Source: Byssochlamys sp. IMV 00236
Taxonomy: Eukaryota; Ascomycota; Eurotiomycetes; Eurotiales; Thermoascaceae
Assembly: GCA_001931875.2 (NCBI GenBank)
Contig: MSJH02000578.1
Coordinates: 62,001-126,000 of the forward strand
Length of the DNA stretch: 64,000 nt
Reading direction: 5' to 3'
Under the pieces are notes generated by a model that did not search any database, was not told the DNA's origin, and was given only the letters and a program-made list of their open reading frames with translations. A program made the position numbers and the translations under genes. Shown piece by piece: positions 59,201 to 64,000 of this stretch (positions are counted from its first letter, which is position 1; every line of letters starts with the position of its first letter).

Positions 59201-59836
59201 GGAGGGAGTAGAATGGTTTCTCGGATACTAGAAATTGCGTGATTGTCTTTCTTCCTTTCTTCTCGTCTTTGTGTCGGATTGGGAATTATATATATATGTC
59301 TATTTTATATACGAATGAGAAGATCAGATATATAGATTGTCGAATATAATGAGGGAAAGCTTCTTGATTTAAGTTTTAGTATCTATCCCCCCCTCTCTCT
59401 CTCCTAACCTATAAGATGGGGGAAATACAGCAGTACCCTAGAAATTACATTCTCATATCCTCTTCGAACAGAACCAACGACAACAATAATAGGATTAAGC
59501 AAGCAACTACATGCTAGAAAGGGAATTCCCGTCAAATTCTATTCAAGGTCGGGTATACAAACAAAGCTACACAATGAAATGCTTAACTTCCTATAGGGAT
59601 TTTCCCTTCGTGTCTACCAAACATTCAACACGACCTTTGAGTGTCTCTACAGTTAATTATTTGGTAGGAAAATACCGTCCTGACTGGCAATAACGAGAAA
59701 CAACAAGCAAGATAAGGGCATATTCACTTAATCGATATATATTCTCAACAGAGTCATATTTTCGTATATGAAACCAGAATAGACATACCTAATCTCATTC
59801 TATACAACACCTAGTCCCAGCCTTCTCCCTAACCTC
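59201..59836. other. Gene-free AT-rich region
   Basis: 636 nt between the terpene synthase stop and the DUF7770-like start. TA-rich runs near 59290-59330; no gene supported. Confidence 0.4.
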
Positions 59837-60670
59837 ATGCACAACAAACCAACCCGCCCCCTCCACCCCTCCGACACCACCCTCCCTATCCACACGATCC
59901 GCATCGCCATCTATACCATCGGTCTATTCCTCTCCTCCGACACGCGCAGCGGGAGTCACGTCTCGATCTACCTCCTCCCAGGCACCGGGACATCTATCAG
60001 ACTCGACATGTTCCAGGCCGACTTGACCGATACATTGGGCACGTATCGGGTGCGGTGGTGCGAGTATGAGCTTTCGAAGAGGGCGGTGAGGATGTGGGAT
60101 TTGATGCCTGTGCAGGGGTTAGTTGTGGGGGATGTGTTGGGGATGATGGTGGAGAGGGAAAGGGGNNNNNNNNNNNNNNNNNNNNNNNNNNNNNNNNNNN
60201 NNNNNNNNNNNNNNNNNNNNNNNNNNNNGGGGGGGCGGTATAGGTTGGCGAGGAATGGGGTGGGGTGTAGGTTTTGGGTGTATGTGTGCTACCTACTTAC
60301 TTACTATACTGTGTTCTTGGTTCTGGTTTTTTTGTGGTTGTTGTTGTTGATTTTCTTTTGGGACTATAAGAGAGAAACAAGGAGTATCGATACTGTAACT
60401 AATGAAATGTATGTATTGGGTCTGACATAGAAAAACCATCCTCACCGATATAGAGAAATACAACTACATATCATCACCACATAAGTCCACTCAGTCCTGC
60501 ATTCGTGAAGGAGTTCCTTACGGTACAATTATTCGAAATCCGCGGAGCCGGTCCTTGATGAGATTGTTCAGGGGACGTTTCTATCTGAGAAGCAGGTTTG
60601 CGATGGACCGATGGCAAGCTGTGAAGATTTAGGATGTGGCGTGTCGTGTTATGCAGGACTAGAGTTTTAG
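59837..60670 (+). pseudogene. DUF7770-like gene, interrupted by an assembly gap and apparently frame-shifted
   Basis: The frame from ATG 59837 encodes HTIRIAIYTIGLFLSSDT, HVSIYLLPGTGTSIRLDM and LGTYRVRWCEYELS, then a 63-N gap, then RYRLARNGVGCRFWV. This matches my memory of a fungal domain of unknown function (DUF7770), which keeps the GCRFW motif. An intron probably starts at 60280 (gtatgt) and ends at 60430 (acatag), leading to VKTILTDIEKYNYIS. The expected C-terminal family motif appears as RYNYSKSAEPVLDEIVQGTF at about 60517-60576, but in a different frame, after an in-frame TGA. So either a frameshift or stop has broken the gene, or sequence errors near the gap have. The stop of that last frame is at 60668-60670. 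Function unknown. Confidence 0.5.
60166..60228. other. Assembly gap (63 N)
   Basis: Run of N flanked on both sides by G-rich sequence, which is typical of a G-rich tract that failed to assemble. It falls inside the DUF7770-like frame. Confidence 1.
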
Positions 60671-60685
60671 TTTCTTACTTTGGAG

Positions 60686-60694
60686 TACGGAGTA
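60686..60694. repeat. Copy of dispersed 9-mer TACGGAGTA
   Basis: TACGGAGTA within GGAGTACGGAGTAG, itself a small tandem of GGAGTAC; fourth exact copy in the window. Confidence 0.7.
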
Positions 60695-63434
60695 GATATG
60701 GCGAGTTTGGTTGGTAACTACCCCGGGTTTCGAATGGTTTGTATGTACATTTTTGGCATGATGGTTGTATGGGATATTGTTTGAATGGGTATGCTTATGC
60801 TGTTTGAGAGATTAACTTGCAAGGAAGGAATATGGAATTATCCAGGAAGAATCTCCTTCGTCAAATGGGAGTACTATTTTGCTAGACGGTAGGATGTCTT
60901 TCCGATTGGACACTTCAAGTACGTTTCTTGCAAATGCCAACTCGGAGTTAGTTACACATCTCAACTGCCTATTCTGATAGCTATCAAATCAACCCTCCAG
61001 AAAAACTGCCATAACGAATCGACCAATTAATCAATTGCTTCTTCCATGCTTATCTAACGGTCGAGGTGAGAAACAATCGGATGTTTTAGGCGGACAATAT
61101 ACTCACGTGATCGCAGCCACCTGGATGCCGGCGACCACACCTTTTTGGTTATAGATCGGATACCATTTCCATTTCCGGCGAGACATCGCAGCATCAGGTT
61201 CCATCGAACGCCATTTCTGATCCAACTGCTCGAAGAACCGTATTGCTCGGGACTTGCCACTTTGTCATGGTCTTCCACCGCCTACACCACCATTGGCGTG
61301 TTGTCGCTCGCCGCCTGCAGGAATGTTAGAGCGGCAATGGCCGACTACGGTGAAGAGATTTGCGCTCATACTGCTCCCCCTCCATTGGACATGGGGAATT
61401 AGGCGTTCGTCCAGTTTTCGCCCGACGGCCGTCCTTCGGATCTCGCAAAGTCTAGCCAGCCGTCGAAGTGTCTGGATTTGGACCTTTGCTGGGTTCATCG
61501 AATGAGCTGGGGTAGGGTGAATACTAATAGCTGTGGATTATTCCAGCGTTGACGTGGAAGCCAGTCATTTCAAAGCAGTTGCAAAGGACCTGTTTTTCCA
61601 GCGAGGATTCAAACGGTTTCAAGGATGATCCTGGAGTCGAGAACCTCAGAAGGACATGTTCGCTACAGGGAAGTCACCCGGAGTGTATGGATGGAGGATA
61701 GGTCTCCTGCAGGAACGTGTTCATTCCCGCGGTTCAACTATCCGTCCCGTCGCATGGGTTGTAGTATTCATGACGGACGTTAGAGCCGAGTTGCAGCCAT
61801 CTCGTAAACCGATGTCTTACTATGTTGGAAAGTAGAGATATGCGAATCCCGCAAGAGTATACTAATTACCGTTCACACGCGGAAGTCTAAGGCAAGAGCC
61901 CGGGATTGACAGACCTGGTAGAAAGCACATGCCTCAGGTCTGAGAGGTCATAAAAATTGTAATTGAGCGTCAACCAAGGTTGACAGCATTCGGATGTCGA
62001 CTGTGGACGGTATCCGAAATCGCCCGTCGGCCGACTTGCCCTCCCACGGAGGCCAGAGGCAATACCGTTGATGATTCCGAGGGCTCTTACAAAGAACACT
62101 GGTGGCAGCGTTAGACCTGGAAAAGTCGTCCTGTGGTTCCAGTTGCAGGCTGAAGCCATGATACAACATGGTGGCAACGGAGACGATCGTCCATGGAGCT
62201 TTACGAGAGAGAAGAAGCAAAGAGGAAACGGCAGAGAGGGTCCAGAGGCAGCTGCGCCTCAGACACTCTGGATATGATTCCATATCCCCGTCAAAATGGC
62301 TAGAGGAAGTGTCTGGCTCGAGAGTATTCTAGGATCATGAAGAATGCAGCGGGGACACACGCAACACCGCAATGATCAGAAGGGCAAGCAATGTGATGAT
62401 CGAAGCCGATGCGCTTGTTCATTCGATCTTATTGTACGCCGTTCCGCCAGGGCCACACCCTATGGCGATTAAAGACCGACCGGGCCATCGTCCACGCCCA
62501 TCGAGAGGGGGCTCCCGTCCAGCCTGCTCCACGTCGCAGTGGGTATGCGAACGCGACTGACTCCAGACTGCAGAGGGATGCTTGAGTTTGCAAGAAGAGC
62601 AAAATCGCGCAGTGGACGCCTGCGAGAAGAATCTGAGGCGGGGAGATCTAGACCGGGTATGGTGGAGAGTGGCCGTTAGGGCTGGCGACCTGTGCTGGAG
62701 CGCCAAGCAGATGTTGAAGTTCGTGGCTTTTGCAGACCAGCAAATAATTGCTCTGGAGTCTGCAGATTCTTCACGGTTTGCACAGTTGCAGAGACTGACT
62801 TATCGATACGGGCTTGGTCAGTGCCAGATACACGTGGCGCGAAGGCGATTGTCGGCCTGTGAGTAACGATAGTAATTCCAGCCCAGGGACATTGGCCAGG
62901 GAGTGGTCTTGCTTCTCGGTACTGTTGCCGGGATCCAGGAAGCTGGGCAATAGAAAACTCTGAAGGAAGGGGGGATTCTTGCCGTCGAGATGATGAATAT
63001 GGCCGGAGTTGGTATAGAGTAGTCCAGAGTGAGTCCACAGAAAGGGATCCGATACTCTATTTCGCATTGAGAATCTGGTTCAATCGCCTTGAGTGGAACT
63101 GTTCAACTGAACTGAACCGAACCAACATGATCCCCGGGAAGCGCCCGATGGAAACTCGCGGGCCTTAATTGCTCTAGCGCAGGCACAGGCGAGTCGTGCC
63201 TGGAGCCAACGCACGGTACCTTTGGCTGCGTGTCGGCGCTAATATTAGAGGGTTTCGACTTTCTACCAATTGCGCCACGTTCAGGATATCCACGGCACAA
63301 TGAGGGCGTCTCCAGGACGGTGTGATATCCCAGGTGTTCATGATTCCAACATCGAGCACTGCGGGTGATCAGGGAGATAGAGTCGGTATAGAGGACACAG
63401 CCGAGCAGAGAAGACTTCCAGAGTTGATCCAGGG

Positions 63435-63455
63435 AATAATAATAATAATAATAAT
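63435..63455. repeat. (AAT)n microsatellite
   Basis: About seven AAT units in the gene-free tract. Confidence 0.9.
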
Positions 63456-63611
63456 TACCATTAATAATGAACAAGGATGAAACGAAACAAAGCTCCTGGT
63501 TCGGGCCCCAATGGATGTGCTCCATCCAGCCCCAATATAATCCCATGGACCAGACACGCTTGTGCCTGTGCCACTTCCTCCACTCTCTGCGCCATCCCGT
63601 TCTTTTCTCCA

Positions 63612-63636
63612 TCCTCTCTCTCTCTCTCTCTCTCTC
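63612..63636. repeat. (TC)n microsatellite
   Basis: About twelve TC units about 300 nt before the last start codon; pyrimidine-rich promoter or leader sequence. Confidence 0.9.
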
Positions 63637-63933
63637 GCGTTCCCTACTTAAGCGTCCGGATCCCACAGGAGCCTCTCTCCTTCTTTCTTGCTCCCCATCC
63701 AGACAGTCATTCCCTTGTCAATCCTTTGACCGTTTCTTCATTTCACTCCCTTTCGGGTGCACTGCTATCAGTCCTTTCCTGCTGTGCAGAACTTCAGTCC
63801 CTCAGTCCTGCTTGCATCTATCTCTATTGATTCTTGAGTCGCTTGGTTCGATTCGATCTCATTCCCTCACATCACCACTACGCATTGCACCTTTCTTTGA
63901 AGAAACCGTCAGCTCTTCTCTCTACCAAACACA

Positions 63934-64000
63934 ATGGCTCCTGTCTCCAAGTCTCTCGCCCTTGCTGGCGCCCTCTTCTCTGTCCTCAGCACCGCTCTCC
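63934..64000 (+). CDS. N-terminus of a secreted protein, partial (cut by window end)
   Basis: Only 22 codons are present: MAPVSKSLALAGALFSVLST and two more residues, a clear signal peptide with a short polar start, a hydrophobic core and small residues. The ATG has a good fungal context (CACAATGG) and follows a pyrimidine-rich leader. The mature protein lies outside the window, so no product can be named. Confidence 0.7.
   Translation, partial: MAPVSKSLALAGALFSVLSTAL

Larger units (their letters stand above)
60671..63933. other. 3.3-kb gene-free tract
   Basis: Short frames (up to 187 codons at 63103-63666 minus, through a GAGA repeat) but no domain, signal or splice logic. It includes a dispersed 9-mer copy, an (AAT)n run and a (TC)n run. 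The last 300 nt are probably the promoter and pyrimidine-rich leader of the gene starting at 63934. Confidence 0.35.

Noticed and set aside
63250..63290. tRNA-like A-box (minus strand GTGGCGCAATTGGTAG)
   Set aside because: No matching B-box, acceptor stem or D-stem pairing found nearby; at most a decayed fragment.
63103..63666. 187-codon minus-strand frame
   Set aside because: Kept open by the GA and AAT repeats; no recognisable protein features.
60671..63933. Possible decayed transposon
   Set aside because: I looked for terminal repeats, transposase or reverse-transcriptase motifs in all frames and saw none.

Overview
The window is nuclear DNA from a filamentous ascomycete, most likely an Aspergillus/Penicillium-type Eurotiales fungus. 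The reasons are short introns (about 45-110 nt, mostly GTRNGT...YAG with CTRAY branch sites), the gene content (a 1347-residue SepH/Cdc7-type kinase, Ecm33, a Mnn9-type mannosyltransferase, a chitin-binding chitinase, a glutamic peptidase) and moderate GC with AT-rich gaps. There is one assembly gap of 63 N at 60166-60228. I annotated 21 protein genes, two of them cut by the window edges and one that looks broken, by joining exons by eye. Every complete multi-exon model listed keeps an open frame to its stop; the one exception is the DUF7770-like gene, which has a gap and a frame break.

Layout. 0-5 kb: the 3' end of a peroxisomal acyl-CoA ligase, a YCII-domain protein and mnn9. 5-18 kb: a bHLH transcription factor and ecm33 between long gene-free tracts. 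18-27 kb: a Mag1-type DNA glycosylase, then several mitochondrial genes: the complex III subunit QCR7, divergent from an NAD+-type carrier, an unrecognised 84-residue membrane protein, and an ADCK1/Cqd2-type ABC1 kinase-like protein. 28-35 kb: sepH in ten exons, then the dihydrofolate synthase gene FOL3. 35.7-37 kb: an F-box-like/ankyrin protein with a repeat-derived tail. 37.7-45.6 kb: three genes for secreted proteins: an HExxH peptidase-like protein divergent from a large killer-toxin-type GH18 chitinase, followed by a G1 glutamic peptidase. 46-51.3 kb: an unknown 437-residue protein, a P-loop kinase (Yfh7/uridine kinase-like) and a small GPI-anchored Ser/Thr-rich protein. 52.7-55.6 kb: the ribonucleotide reductase large subunit, with two MCB (ACGCGT) sites upstream. 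57.3-59.2 kb: a class I terpene synthase. 59.8-60.7 kb: a DUF7770-like gene interrupted by the gap and apparently frame-shifted. 63.93 kb: the first 22 codons of a secreted protein.

Functional themes. Cell wall and septation are represented by mnn9 (mannan), ecm33, sepH, the chitinase and the GPI protein. Mitochondrial energy and cofactor metabolism are represented by QCR7, the carrier, Cqd2 and perhaps the 84-residue protein. DNA synthesis and repair are represented by RNR1, FOL3 and mag1. The accessory part is the 35.7-45.6 kb block plus the terpene synthase and the broken DUF7770-like gene. The best candidate for an undescribed system is the divergent pair of HExxH protein and killer-toxin-like chitinase with the neighbouring glutamic peptidase. 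Their joint function is inference.
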